Shown piece by piece: positions 7,048 through 15,343 of a stretch of DNA of 60,147 bases. Below the pieces are notes generated by a model. It had not been told where the DNA came from and ran no database searches. It saw only the letters and a program-made list of their open reading frames with translations. Within the stretch, counting starts at the first letter, position 1, and every line of letters begins with the position of its first letter. The stretch spans positions 1 through 60,147 of the forward strand of contig NZ_JACIEN010000012.1 of the NCBI RefSeq assembly GCF_014196925.1. The letters run 5' to 3'. Origin of the DNA: Chelatococcus caeni. GTDB taxonomy: Bacteria; Pseudomonadota; Alphaproteobacteria; Rhizobiales; Beijerinckiaceae. The position numbers and the translations under genes were made by a program.

Positions 7048-10026
7048 CTACAATCCGATGCCCCGGCCTCTGCCAAGGCCATGACTGAGGGAAAGTTGCC
7101 GCCCCAGCCTCATGCCTGAGTCGAAATCCATGTCGATGCCGAGTTGCTTCTTGCGACCTTCGAGCAGGGATTCCATCTGCGCATCGCGCTCAAGGCTTTT
7201 TGCCATGTTGCCCATCTCTGCTCGCGCGGCCTTGTAGCCGGAATAGTTGCCTGCCGCATACTGGCGGTCGCCAGTCTGCTTGAGGTCCCGGAACCGCTCC
7301 ACGAAGCGGTCGGCGCGCAGTTCGGGATTTTGGCGCATCTCGGTTTCCAGTTGCAGAGCGCGCCTTGCAGGCGCGGCGCGATCAGGATCGCCAGAGGCGA
7401 CATCGGCGGCAAAGTCGGGATTCCGTTTATAGACCGCCTCGGCATCGCGGGAACCGTGAGGACGCACATCGTCAAATCCGGCACGGGCTTCGTGCAGTTC
7501 CTGCACTTGTTCGGGTGTGGCGGCCATGTCTCGCGCCTGCGCCCCGAAGATCGTGTCCACGGCACGGGCATGACGGACAAAGGCCCGGCCACGGGCACGG
7601 CGCAACGCGGTCTCCGGGTCTTCCCCGGCCTGCCGTTCCGGTCCTGTCTTCCCGGCGCTTTCCCTTTCCGGGTGCTGCACGGCCTCGCGACCAGGCGCGG
7701 CGTTGTCATGCTGGTGCAGACGGTCGAGCATGTCATTGACAGCATCGCGCATCCGTTCCGGCATCAGCCTGCGCATGATCTGTGCGACACGGGCGCGGAA
7801 GGTGATGCCGCGCCGTTCGGCATAATCCTGCGCCGGGTCGTAATCCGTCGCCATGTCCTTCGACCTGTCACGCGACAGGATGTTGACGAGTTTGTCCTGA
7901 CTGGCGAAGTCGTCGCGACCATAATGCAGGTCCGTGCCGTCGCGATGGCGCGACAGGGAAACATAGCTGCCATGGGTGTCCACGCCCGGTGTCGCCAGCA
8001 CATGCGTCCGATCCACCGTCATGCCCTGCGCCTTATGGATGGTCGCGGCATAGCCGTGGTCGATCCGGTCGTAGTCTTTCAGGTCGAACGCGATAGAGCG
8101 GCCATCGTCTGTCTGCACGGTCATGCTCTGCGCGCTGACCTGCTCAATGGTCCCCAATGTGCCGTTCTTCACACCAAGACCGCGCTCGTTTTGCAGGAAC
8201 ATGACGCGATCCCCGCTGGCAAAATTCCGGTCGCCGCGCTCGACGGTCACGCGCACGTCCTCGCCCAGATCACCCGCCGCCCGCATCCGGTCACGGGCCG
8301 CCTCGTTGAGTTCGCGGACCTCGGCGTTGGTGTGGGTGAGGATGATGCGGCTGTTGTCTGGCGATGCCTGCCGGTCGCGGTCCCAGCGGTCGATCAGATC
8401 GCCGCGCGCCTGCTCGCGCGTTTCGGCGGAATGCACCATGCCGTGACGGTCATAGGCGCTGATCGCATTGCCGGTTCTTCCTGTCGCCAGATCACGGGTC
8501 GCGTCACGCTGCCAGTCCTCGCGCTGGCGTCGCACCTCATGGATTTCCACGCCACCATGACGGTCGTGGATAGACCGGAACGCCGCGCCCGCCTCGATGG
8601 ATTGCAACTGCTGCGGATCGCCGACCAGAACAACCTTTGCGCCAGCCTCGGCGGCATGGGACAGAACGCGCTCCATCTGCCGCGTGCCGACCATGCCCGC
8701 CTCGTCGATGACAAGCACGTCGCGGCTGGTGAGCATGTCGCGGCCCTGTCCCCAGCCGTGTTCCATGCTGGCGATGGTGCGCGAGGATATGCCCGATCCG
8801 CCTTCCAGATTCTCGGCAGCGATGCCGGACAGGGCAACGCCGCGAACCTCAAAGCCCGCCGCTTCCCATGCCTCGCGGGCCACGCCAAGCATGGCGCTCT
8901 TTCCCGTGCCGGCATAGCCGACGACAACGCCAAGATCGCGCCCGTCCGTCACATGTGCCAGCGCGTGGGCCTGCTCGCCGGAAAGAACAAGGCCGCGTTC
9001 TTCCGCGCGGGCGAGTGCGGCCTCTCTGTCACGGTCGCTGACCTCGTGCAATTCCTTCTCGGCCATCAATTCCGCCGCACGATGCAAACGCTGTTCGGCG
9101 TCGATCATGTCGCGGGTGGTGAAACGGTCCTCGCCGCGTCCGTCCTGCCCAAGCTCGACCAGATCGGGCGAATTGCGCATCGCACCGATGACCTCGTTGA
9201 ACTGGTCGATGCCGTCGCTGTGCCGGTGTGCGAACTTCGCCATGTCCCGGCGCGTGAACGTCGATTGCTGATGTGTGATCGCGTCCAGCGCCACGGAAGG
9301 ATCGGTGATGACCCGGTCGCCATTGTTGCGCGCGATCTCGCGGTGCATCTCGACACGGTCTGCCGCTTCGACGCCTTCACCCTCGATCCGCTGCGCGGGT
9401 GCGCCGATCTGGCTTTGCGGCTCCAGCCCGATGCCCTGCGCCTCAAGGCTGCGATGGTCAATGCGGGCGTCGATGTCGAGTTCGGCCAGCCGCTCGTTGA
9501 CATGCTCTGCCCAGCGTTCTCGCCACCGTTCGACCATCTCCGTGCGGTTCCACTCCCGGACTTTCGGGCCGAAACCATCCTCATCGACTTCGCGCATGGT
9601 GAGCATGACATGAGCATGGGGTTTGGGCATCCCGTCCTCGCCGATGTCCCAATGCACATTCAGGTCGGCGATCATGCCCTGATCGACAAATTCCGCCTGT
9701 GCGAAGTCGCGGGCAAGCTCGATGCCCTGCGCCTGCGTCATCTCGCGTGGAATGGCGAACTCGACCTCGCGGGCAAGCTGGGCGTCCTTTCTGACCTCGA
9801 ACGCCTCCACATCGTTCCAGAGCCGTTCGCGGTCGCCAAGATGCTCGGGCGCGCCATCCGGCAGCATGACCTCGGAATGGACGACGCCGCGCTTGGCGGA
9901 AAAGTCCTGCACGCGGTCGATGCGCTCGTCGCGCAGCCGCGAGGCCGAACGGTAGGCGGCGGACGCCACCGCACTGCTTCCGGCCTTGCGGCCAATGACC
10001 TTGACGTGAAGATGATAGATCGCCAT
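7048..10026 (-). CDS. traA: Ti-type conjugative relaxase/helicase (MobA-MobL + RecD-like), TraA-like
   Basis: I prefer ATG 10026, giving MAIYHLHVKVIGRKAGSSAV and 992 residues, the usual start for this family. The relaxase domain (1-210) shows the three-His type motif PKPHAHVM near 137-141. The helicase half has Walker A GYAGTGKS at 370-377 and DEAG near 441. The C-terminal region from about 750 is charged and less conserved. It would nick the oriT next door, stay linked to the 5' end and unwind the strand. It faces away from traC/traD across the oriT, the normal layout of such modules. Confidence 0.93.
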   Translation of the reverse strand: MAIYHLHVKVIGRKAGSSAVASAAYRSASRLRDERIDRVQDFSAKRGVVHSEVMLPDGAPEHLGDRERLWNDVEAFEVRKDAQLAREVEFAIPREMTQAQGIELARDFAQAEFVDQGMIADLNVHWDIGEDGMPKPHAHVMLTMREVDEDGFGPKVREWNRTEMVERWRERWAEHVNERLAELDIDARIDHRSLEAQGIGLEPQSQIGAPAQRIEGEGVEAADRVEMHREIARNNGDRVITDPSVALDAITHQQSTFTRRDMAKFAHRHSDGIDQFNEVIGAMRNSPDLVELGQDGRGEDRFTTRDMIDAEQRLHRAAELMAEKELHEVSDRDREAALARAEERGLVLSGEQAHALAHVTDGRDLGVVVGYAGTGKSAMLGVAREAWEAAGFEVRGVALSGIAAENLEGGSGISSRTIASMEHGWGQGRDMLTSRDVLVIDEAGMVGTRQMERVLSHAAEAGAKVVLVGDPQQLQSIEAGAAFRSIHDRHGGVEIHEVRRQREDWQRDATRDLATGRTGNAISAYDRHGMVHSAETREQARGDLIDRWDRDRQASPDNSRIILTHTNAEVRELNEAARDRMRAAGDLGEDVRVTVERGDRNFASGDRVMFLQNERGLGVKNGTLGTIEQVSAQSMTVQTDDGRSIAFDLKDYDRIDHGYAATIHKAQGMTVDRTHVLATPGVDTHGSYVSLSRHRDGTDLHYGRDDFASQDKLVNILSRDRSKDMATDYDPAQDYAERRGITFRARVAQIMRRLMPERMRDAVNDMLDRLHQHDNAAPGREAVQHPERESAGKTGPERQAGEDPETALRRARGRAFVRHARAVDTIFGAQARDMAATPEQVQELHEARAGFDDVRPHGSRDAEAVYKRNPDFAADVASGDPDRAAPARRALQLETEMRQNPELRADRFVERFRDLKQTGDRQYAAGNYSGYKAARAEMGNMAKSLERDAQMESLLEGRKKQLGIDMDFDSGMRLGRQLSLSHGLGRGRGIGL

Positions 10027-10055
10027 CGCGATCAAGCATTGCCACGGTCAAGCGC

Positions 10056-10085
10056 ACGTCGGAACGACGTATAAGCGCGCCCTCC
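10056..10085 (+). other. putative oriT with IncQ-like nick region
   Basis: A perfect inverted repeat (ACGTCG at 10056-10061 and CGACGT at 10065-10070, three-base loop) is followed at once by ATAAGCGCGCCCTCC. IncQ/RSF1010-type and related MOBQ origins have a small hairpin followed by a TAAGTGCGCCCT-like nick sequence. The site sits between the divergent relaxase and traC genes, exactly where oriT is expected. Confidence 0.72.
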
Positions 10086-10197
10086 TTCGAAAAAATCTCG
10101 GGATGGACCGGGCCGTGCCAGACCGTCCCGGCAACAATACTGCGTTCGGCCGCCTGTACAACTATCATCGCCACATCAACAGCTTATGGAGATGATG

Positions 10198-10524
10198 ATG
10201 CGCAAGCCACGGGACTACGACGCGGAATTGAAGGCGCTGGAAGACAAGGCCAAGGAACTGAAAACGCGCAAGGTGCAGCAACTCGGCGAACTGGTCATCG
10301 CCACCGGAGCCGATACGCTCACCGTCGATGAACTGGCTGGCGCGCTGATCGTCTTAGCGGAAACAACCGATGCCGGAAGGAAAGAGGCATGGGCCAAGCG
10401 CGGGGCGGCGTTCTTTCGCAGCAAATCGCGGCGATCAGCGACGGCAACTGACCGCGACACTGGCAGCGCTCAAACGCAACCGGGCAGCCCGCAATCGGCA
10501 TCAGGCGGCACAGGCGCGGCATGA
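10198..10524 (+). CDS. traC: TraC-like conjugal transfer accessory protein
   Basis: ATG 10198 is chosen because GGAG lies six bases upstream; three earlier in-frame ATGs (10186, 10192, 10195) are possible. The product is 108 residues with a charged helix at the start (RDYDAELKALEDKAKELKTR), then QQLGELVIATGADTLTVDEL, and a low-complexity tail. It matches the small proteins encoded opposite Ti-type relaxases that help form the relaxosome. Its stop overlaps the next start region (ATGACATG). Confidence 0.78.
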   Translation: MRKPRDYDAELKALEDKAKELKTRKVQQLGELVIATGADTLTVDELAGALIVLAETTDAGRKEAWAKRGAAFFRSKSRRSATATDRDTGSAQTQPGSPQSASGGTGAA

Positions 10525-10525
10525 C

Positions 10526-10792
10526 ATGCGTAACTGGCAGGTCGAGCGCCGCAAGAGAACGCGGCACCTCATCGAGCTCGGCGGTCTTGTCGTCAAGTCG
10601 GGCATCGTCGAATTGACCGGCGACGACCGCGCCATGACCTACGGCGCACTACTCTGGATGGCCGAAAAGCTCAGGAGCGAAGATGCTGAACGGGCGCGAG
10701 AACTGTGGGCCGGAAAGGGGAAGGAGGCGTTCGCAGAGGGACAGCCAGCAGGCGCACACGACAGAATTCGATCGCATCAGGATCGGGCGTGA
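10526..10792 (+). CDS. traD: TraD-family conjugal transfer protein
   Basis: From ATG 10526 the product is 88 residues: MRNWQVERRKRTRHLIELGG, LVVKSGIVELTGDDRAMTYG, ALLWMAEKLRSE. This is the short TraD protein of Ti-type transfer modules, unrelated to the F-plasmid coupling ATPase of the same name. It overlaps traC by a few bases and reads away from the oriT. It probably takes part in relaxosome assembly. Confidence 0.85.
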   Translation: MRNWQVERRKRTRHLIELGGLVVKSGIVELTGDDRAMTYGALLWMAEKLRSEDAERARELWAGKGKEAFAEGQPAGAHDRIRSHQDRA

Positions 10793-10896
10793 CCGATGGC
10801 GGGCGGCGCGAAGACACCACAATCGCAGCGCTGCCCGCCATTGCGCGGCAACGCCGCGCAAATGCTTGCTACTTCATAGGTTTTGGCCGAAAACTG

Positions 10897-10924
10897 TGTC
10901 GCGGGTTTCGGGATTTTCGCGACA
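10897..10924. promoter_or_regulatory. palindromic site upstream of ubiA
   Basis: TGTCGCG (10897-10903) and CGCGACA (10918-10924) flank GGTTTCGGGATTTT. The site ends 17 bases before the ubiA start. A second site with the same outer heptamers and the same inner GGGTTTCGGGAATTTT is at 14751-14786, upstream of another cargo gene facing the opposite way. It is a likely operator or promoter element shared by the cargo. Confidence 0.5.
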
Positions 10925-10941
10925 ATAATTGAGATATACAG

Positions 10942-11856
10942 ATGACCACTTCGAGCCGTCCAGATTTGAGCGATATCCGCCTTGGAGATTGGGTCGATCG
11001 TCGATTGCCTATCTCTTGGCGTCCCTATGCGAGACTTGCCCGGATTGATCGGCCAGTAGGCATTTGGCTTACACTTTTCCCCTGCTTGGCTGCTCTTATA
11101 CAGGCGGCCCACGGGCTCCCTGAAATCTGGCTTCTGGTGGTGTTCTGTCTCGGTGCGTTCCTGATGCGAAGCGCCGGCTCGACAGTCAATGATATCGCGG
11201 ATCGCAAGTTTGACGGGCATGTGGAGCGGACCCGCTTTCGCCCGCTGGCGAGTGGTCAACTCCGGCTCCACAGCGCAATAGTGTTTCTTGCCGCAGAACT
11301 CGCCCTAGCTGCGTTGTTGCTGTTTTTCCTGACCCCCTTCACGCGCCTCGTAGCGATATGCGTGTTGCCGCTCGTGTTCATCTACCCCCTTTGCAAACGC
11401 TTCACGCATTGGCCGCAAGCCGTCTTGGGCGCGGCGTTCAATTGGGGAATGTTGATGGCATGGGCGGAGGTTTCGGGAACGATCCCGGCCGGGGCCGTCG
11501 CTATGTGGATCGGCGCAATAGCGTGGCAGATCGGCTATGACACGGTTTACGCCTATGTCGATGTGGCGGACGATACCCGCTTGGGCTTGAAGTCGACCGC
11601 GATATTGTTCGGCCGAAACGGGAAAGCCTGCATTGGCCTGTTCTATGCCCTCGCCGTCGTTTCGTGGGCGGTTGGGGGCTGGCTGCTAGATATGTCGATG
11701 CTCTACGCGGTTGGCATGGTCATTGTCGCGGCCCATCTGGCTTGGCAGGCATGGCGTGTTGACCTCAAAAGGCCGGAGCTGAATTACCGCTTGTTCCTGT
11801 CGAATATCCTGACTGGCGCTCTTCTGGCAGGCGCGGCCCTCGCAGGAAGTTGGTAA
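10942..11856 (+). CDS. ubiA: UbiA-family prenyltransferase (4-hydroxybenzoate polyprenyltransferase-like)
   Basis: A 304-residue membrane protein with the two aspartate motifs of the family: NDIADRKFDGHVERTRFRPL near 84-103 and YDTVYAYVDVADDTRLGLKS near 199-218, which bind Mg and the prenyl diphosphate. About eight hydrophobic helices surround them. UbiA joins a polyprenyl chain to 4-hydroxybenzoate in ubiquinone synthesis. A copy in a mobilizable element is unusual. It may be a spare ubiquinone enzyme or act on another aromatic acceptor; no other pathway genes are near. Confidence 0.9.
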   Translation: MTTSSRPDLSDIRLGDWVDRRLPISWRPYARLARIDRPVGIWLTLFPCLAALIQAAHGLPEIWLLVVFCLGAFLMRSAGSTVNDIADRKFDGHVERTRFRPLASGQLRLHSAIVFLAAELALAALLLFFLTPFTRLVAICVLPLVFIYPLCKRFTHWPQAVLGAAFNWGMLMAWAEVSGTIPAGAVAMWIGAIAWQIGYDTVYAYVDVADDTRLGLKSTAILFGRNGKACIGLFYALAVVSWAVGGWLLDMSMLYAVGMVIVAAHLAWQAWRVDLKRPELNYRLFLSNILTGALLAGAALAGSW

Positions 11857-11888
11857 GTCGCACAAATCCTAATATCGGGACACAGGAG

Positions 11889-12524
11889 TCAGAAGGGACG
11901 TGGCGAAAGGGCCAGTCGAAGCCCGAAACCGATCAACATCGTCGCGAACACCCATCGTTGAAGCGTCTGCACCAGCGGACGACGGGCGATCCATCGGCCG
12001 AGAACGAAACCAGCGCTCGCATACACGAGATCGAAGGCCAGCCCCACGCTAACAAGGATCACCCCCAACAGCAGGAATTGCCCCGCCATACTTTCTGGGC
12101 CGGCGTGGACGAACTGCGGCAACAGCACAGAGCAAAACAGCAGCGCCTTGGGGTTGAGGATATTCGTCAGTAGCCCCTGATAGAAGCACGATCCACAGGA
12201 GTGCGCCCGGCTTGGCGTCTGCGTTGCCGTCGCTTCGGGCAGGAGTGACCGGGCACGCAGGATTTGGATTCCGAGCCATATGAGATAGGTCGCACCGGCG
12301 AAGCGCACGACCTCGAATGTCATCGGGCTTGTGGTGAGCAAGGCCGCAAGTCCGAGCGCCGCCAGAGTTACGTGCGCCGCTCGCGCGAGCGCCAGACCCG
12401 CCGCTGTAGCGATAGCCGGCCCACGCCCCCCCGTCGCGCCGGTTTGCAGGATCAGAACCATATCCGGCCCCGGCACCAGATAGACGACGACCAGTGCCCC
12501 GATGAACAATCCTAAATCGGCCAT
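11889..12524 (-). CDS. LysE/RhtB-family amino-acid exporter
   Basis: A 211-residue six-helix membrane protein: FIGALVVVYLVPGPDMVLIL at the N-terminus, TYLIWLGIQILRARSLLPEA, then GLLTNILNPKALLFCSVLLP. The PGPD and NPKA blocks are hallmarks of the LysE/RhtB family. It is transcribed divergently from the Lrp/AsnC regulator at 12657, the standard arrangement in which the regulator senses an amino acid and turns on its exporter. It is convergent with ubiA. Confidence 0.93.
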   Translation of the reverse strand: MADLGLFIGALVVVYLVPGPDMVLILQTGATGGRGPAIATAAGLALARAAHVTLAALGLAALLTTSPMTFEVVRFAGATYLIWLGIQILRARSLLPEATATQTPSRAHSCGSCFYQGLLTNILNPKALLFCSVLLPQFVHAGPESMAGQFLLLGVILVSVGLAFDLVYASAGFVLGRWIARRPLVQTLQRWVFATMLIGFGLRLALSPRPF

Positions 12525-12656
12525 GAGCCCGCCCCCCGATGATAATGTTTCGGTTCAGGCTACCGTGAATATCGAGGGCATGTCCTTGCAAGTTGTGCTG
12601 AGATGCAGGAACATATTGGCGAGTTATGCTAATCTTCTCGCTAAAGATGCTAAAGG

Positions 12657-13160
12657 ATGCCAAAATTGAAGCTGGATGCCATCGACCGCCGTATCCTCGC
12701 CGCCTTGCAGCGGGACGCCCGCCTGACTAACGTGCAGCTCGCGGAGGTCGCCGGGCTATCGCCTTCGCCATGCCTGCGGCGTGTGCGGATTCTGGAACAG
12801 TCCGGCGTGATCGGCGGCTATCATGCGAGCCTCGATCGCGCGGGCTTGGGGCTTGGTCTGACCGTTTTCGTGAGCGTCAAGGTCGAGCGCCACCATGACG
12901 AGCCGGCAGCGGCGTTCAGGGAAGCGGTTCGCGCCTTGCGGGAGGTCGTGTCCTGCCATCTGGTATCGGGAGAGGCCGACTTTCTGTTGCAGGTCGTCGT
13001 TCCCGATCTGGCGGCCTATGAACGCTTCCTGCTCGGCACGCTGCTCAAGTTACCGGGCGTGAACGACATACGCAGCAATTTTGCGATCCAGACCGTCAAA
13101 TCCCAAGCACCTCTCCCGCTCGATCATCTCCCGAGTACGGAGGCGTCGCAATTATCCTAA
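12657..13160 (+). CDS. Lrp/AsnC-family transcriptional regulator
   Basis: This 167-residue protein has an N-terminal HTH (LDAIDRRILAALQRDARLTN, VQLAEVAGLSPSPCLRRVRI) and a C-terminal RAM ligand-binding domain (VSCHLVSGEADFLLQVVVPD, LAAYERFLLGTLLKLPGV). It is divergent from the LysE-type exporter with a 132 bp shared control region. It probably activates the exporter on binding an amino acid. The exact ligand cannot be read from the sequence. Confidence 0.92.
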   Translation: MPKLKLDAIDRRILAALQRDARLTNVQLAEVAGLSPSPCLRRVRILEQSGVIGGYHASLDRAGLGLGLTVFVSVKVERHHDEPAAAFREAVRALREVVSCHLVSGEADFLLQVVVPDLAAYERFLLGTLLKLPGVNDIRSNFAIQTVKSQAPLPLDHLPSTEASQLS

Positions 13161-13366
13161 CTTTCGCAACAGTCGGTTTGAACCCATTGCTGTCATTCAT
13201 CGCCGTTGATAAGCTGTCAGAGAGGCTGGTGCAGCCTGCCGCTCGCATCCGAAGTCGGAATGGTGAATGCACTCACAGCATAGCATGACCTCTGACCCTT
13301 TGGGCGGATTGTCGGCAACGCGAGCACCGGCGCGCGAAAGCGTTTCCGCCTTTAAGGAAACAGAGC

Positions 13367-14086
13367 ATGCACAGCTTCATGGACGCCAAGATACTGGCGA
13401 AAAATCTCCGACAATCACTTGCACATAATGGAATAGAGCGCTCGCACAGCGAATGCCTTGAACTTGTGGCGCAACAGTTCGGATTAAAGGACTGGAACCA
13501 GCTTTCAGCACGGATTGCCGCGACAGCGAATCGCGCGTCGATGGATCACCTCGCGCTGCCGGAAGGCTGGAAGCTTGCACGACATACGGACCGCTCAATC
13601 TACCGGATTGGCATGGACACCGAAGCGCCCGGTGTCGCGAAGATAGCCTGCCGTGCTGGTCGCGCGGATGGCATCGTCCTGCCATCAGATAGCTTCGGCG
13701 TGATGATGCAGAGCATAACCGCCGAACCCTATCGGGAGCGAAAGCTGGCTCTTTCTGCTATGATCAGCACCGATGATGCGGATGCGGCATCGATATGGAT
13801 GCGTGTCGATCAGTCTCTTGGGCAGGTTCTCCGGTTCGACAACATGTTGGATCGTGTCGGTGAAGGTTCCTTGCGCGGCACGAACGACTGGACAACCCGT
13901 CGCATCGTCCTCGACGTTCCCGATAGCGCGGCAAGCATCCATTATGGTCTGCTCCTGAACGGCTACGGCAGCATGTGCGTGAAAAACTTGACGTTTGGCG
14001 AGGCGCAGGCTGGTTGGCCGGTAACGGCCGGCGGTGGCAAGCTGTTCATGAAGCCGACCAATCTGGATTTCTCATCGGCAGCATAA
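13367..14086 (+). CDS. glyoxalase-related-domain protein with a jelly-roll-like C-terminal region
   Basis: ATG 13367 follows AAGGAAA at good spacing; ATG 13379 is an alternative. Residues 5-50 (MDAKILAKNLRQSLAHNGIE, RSHSECLELVAQQFGLKDWN) match the short domain found before glyoxalase-like proteins. The rest (RKLALSAMISTDDADAASIW, MRVDQSLGQVLRFDNMLDRV, NDWTTRRIVLDVPDSA) resembles a beta-rich domain sometimes attached to AraC-type regulators. No HTH is visible and no catalytic site is certain. The function is unknown. Confidence 0.7.
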   Translation: MHSFMDAKILAKNLRQSLAHNGIERSHSECLELVAQQFGLKDWNQLSARIAATANRASMDHLALPEGWKLARHTDRSIYRIGMDTEAPGVAKIACRAGRADGIVLPSDSFGVMMQSITAEPYRERKLALSAMISTDDADAASIWMRVDQSLGQVLRFDNMLDRVGEGSLRGTNDWTTRRIVLDVPDSAASIHYGLLLNGYGSMCVKNLTFGEAQAGWPVTAGGGKLFMKPTNLDFSSAA

Positions 14087-14166
14087 CAGCCAAAGGCATG
14101 TCCCATCGCAGGGGCTTGCCTTCCTATCGCAAGCGGTAGCTTCGTCCCGCGGAGCTTGCCGTGATG

Positions 14167-14219
14167 TGTCGCAAAAGTCAGCCGCGCAAGTCAGACTTTC
14201 GCACGAGACTTTTGCGACA
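14167..14219. repeat. 13 bp inverted repeat with nested half-sites
   Basis: TGTCGCAAAAGTC (14167-14179) and GACTTTTGCGACA (14207-14219) are perfect inverted arms. Between them lie weaker copies in both orientations (CGCGCAAGTC and GACTTTCGCAC). The cluster lies in the 149 bp gap between two convergent cargo genes. It could be a recombinase or resolvase binding site, a bidirectional regulatory site, or a structured terminator. It lacks a clear T tract. Confidence 0.45.
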
Positions 14220-14235
14220 GATTTTTCCCTAAAAA

Positions 14236-14745
14236 TCAGTGATCCCTATTTTGTCGCGATATATAGAATTTGTGCGACGGATCGAAGTTCGACCGGAAGC
14301 CTATCCACTCAGGCCATAGTGCCGCTATGGTTTCATGACGTGCCTTTATGGCAGCGGGGTCCGCCAAATCTACGGACCCAACATAGCGTGTGTCGGAAAT
14401 CGATGTGATGACGATAGGATCCCAGCCGAATTGATCGGCCGTTATGTCAACTATGATATTTCCGGAAACGACCCAGGCGTGGCCTTCCCATTGCGCTCCA
14501 GAGTAAAATCCGCACGCTGCATCAGGTGCCCCGCTTTTTCCGGCATATGGCGTTCCGCTCATCCATTCGGCAGGATGCCCCTCATGTCTCAGCACATCCC
14601 GTAGAAACAAGCTGGTTCTACCGCAAATATGTCTGGACGGGGGATGCACGGTGCGACCTCCCGATTGATGCCAGCGGTGCCATACTGGTTCGATAAATAA
14701 TCTCGCGGCCGATGCGATACGTTGAATTTCATTCAGCTGGGTCAT
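14236..14745 (-). CDS. uncharacterised protein with a Cys-His-Asp transglutaminase/NlpC-like pattern
   Basis: ATG 14745 follows GAGGG at close spacing and gives 169 residues. CGRTSLFLRDVLRHEGHP, WEGHAWVVSGNIIVDITADQ and FGWDPIVITS follow the order Cys, His, Asp seen in papain-like/transglutaminase folds, with the acidic residue after a strand. No signal peptide is seen, so it would act in the cytoplasm. Its promoter region carries the same TGTCGCG palindrome as ubiA. I do not recognise a named family. Confidence 0.62.
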   Translation of the reverse strand: MTQLNEIQRIASAARLFIEPVWHRWHQSGGRTVHPPSRHICGRTSLFLRDVLRHEGHPAEWMSGTPYAGKSGAPDAACGFYSGAQWEGHAWVVSGNIIVDITADQFGWDPIVITSISDTRYVGSVDLADPAAIKARHETIAALWPEWIGFRSNFDPSHKFYISRQNRDH

Positions 14746-14750
14746 CCCTC

Positions 14751-14786
14751 TGTCGCGTCGTTGCAAAATTCCCGAAACCCGCGACA
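14751..14786. promoter_or_regulatory. palindromic site upstream of the C-H-D protein gene
   Basis: TGTCGCG (14751-14757) and CGCGACA (14780-14786) enclose TCGTTGCAAAATTCCCGAAA-CC. Read on the minus strand, the inner part is the same GGGTTTCGGGA-TTTT seen before ubiA. Only the GAGGG ribosome site separates it from the start codon. Confidence 0.5.
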
Positions 14787-14898
14787 TATCCCTCGGCGTG
14801 GCCGTCAAGCGGCGTTCAGATCACCGTGATTCCTTCATGGAAATTATCACCCGGAGAGGGCCATAGCGAAAATGTAGTGATCATCTCTATCGTTCTCG

Positions 14899-14904
14899 GC
14901 CCGC
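14899..14904. other. right attachment core of the IS110-targeting element
   Basis: GCCCGC at 14899-14904 is where IS110 coding sequence resumes. It pairs with the left core at 4129-4134. The element-side flank (TCTATCGTTCTC) has no similarity to IS110. Confidence 0.75.
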
Positions 14905-15343
14905 GAATTTCATTCTCGACATCCTGGAGTTTGTTACGCAGCAACTGCCGGGCAGTGAGGATTGCGCGCAGACGCCGACTGGTCGGCGTTTTGACATGAA
15001 CTTCCTTGAACAGCCCGACCCGCATCATCTGCGCGATACCTCGCGCATCGTGACGGTCGGTTTTGTTCATCTGCGCCGCCAAGGCGGCTTTCATATGCCG
15101 GGTTTCAACGCAGATAACAGGAAGGCCTGCTTCGGCGAGCGTGCCGAAGATGTGCTGCGATAGCATTCCAGCCTCCAGGCCAACGCGATAAACGATAAAG
15201 GGCAGTGCCAGAATGTGCTGTGCAATTTCCTCCGGCTCGGAAGTAAGCTTTGCTTCGTGAACAACCTGGCCGCTATGATCTACCACGCACAGATTCACGG
15301 TGCGCGCCGAGACATCCAGGCCAATGTAGTGATTTTCGGTCAT
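14905..15343 (-). pseudogene. IS110-family transposase, N-terminal half (split gene)
   Basis: From ATG 15343 the frame reads MTENHYIGLDVSARTVNLCV, then VICVETRHMKAALAAQMNKT and DRHDARGIAQMMRVGLFKEV. This is the DEDD RuvC-like catalytic half of IS110 transposases with its acidic residues in place. IS110 sequence ends at EIRG (14905), where the mobilizable element begins; beyond it the frame continues for about 27 unrelated residues. The C-terminal half is at 3533-4134. Confidence 0.9.

Larger units (their letters stand above)
4135..14904. mobile_element. 10.77 kb integrative mobilizable element inserted in an IS110 transposase gene
   Basis: This segment is bounded by GCCCGC direct repeats and has a large serine recombinase at its left edge. 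It holds HicAB, AlpA, a relaxase, an oriT-like site, TraC/TraD, and cargo (UbiA, LysE, Lrp, a glyoxalase-related protein, a C-H-D hydrolase-like protein). Removing it restores the IS110 frame exactly (residues EIRG joined to LIRDF). It has no mating-pair genes, so it would depend on a helper conjugation system, possibly the surrounding ICE. Target choice inside an IS gives it a dispersed, harmless landing site. Confidence 0.85.

Noticed and set aside
7144-10074. A 976-codon open frame on the plus strand
   Set aside because: It lies opposite the relaxase, whose motifs are clear; it is a shadow of codon bias.
10683-10932. Small plus-strand frames after traD
   Set aside because: They overlap traD in another frame or have no start signal; composition looks like chance.
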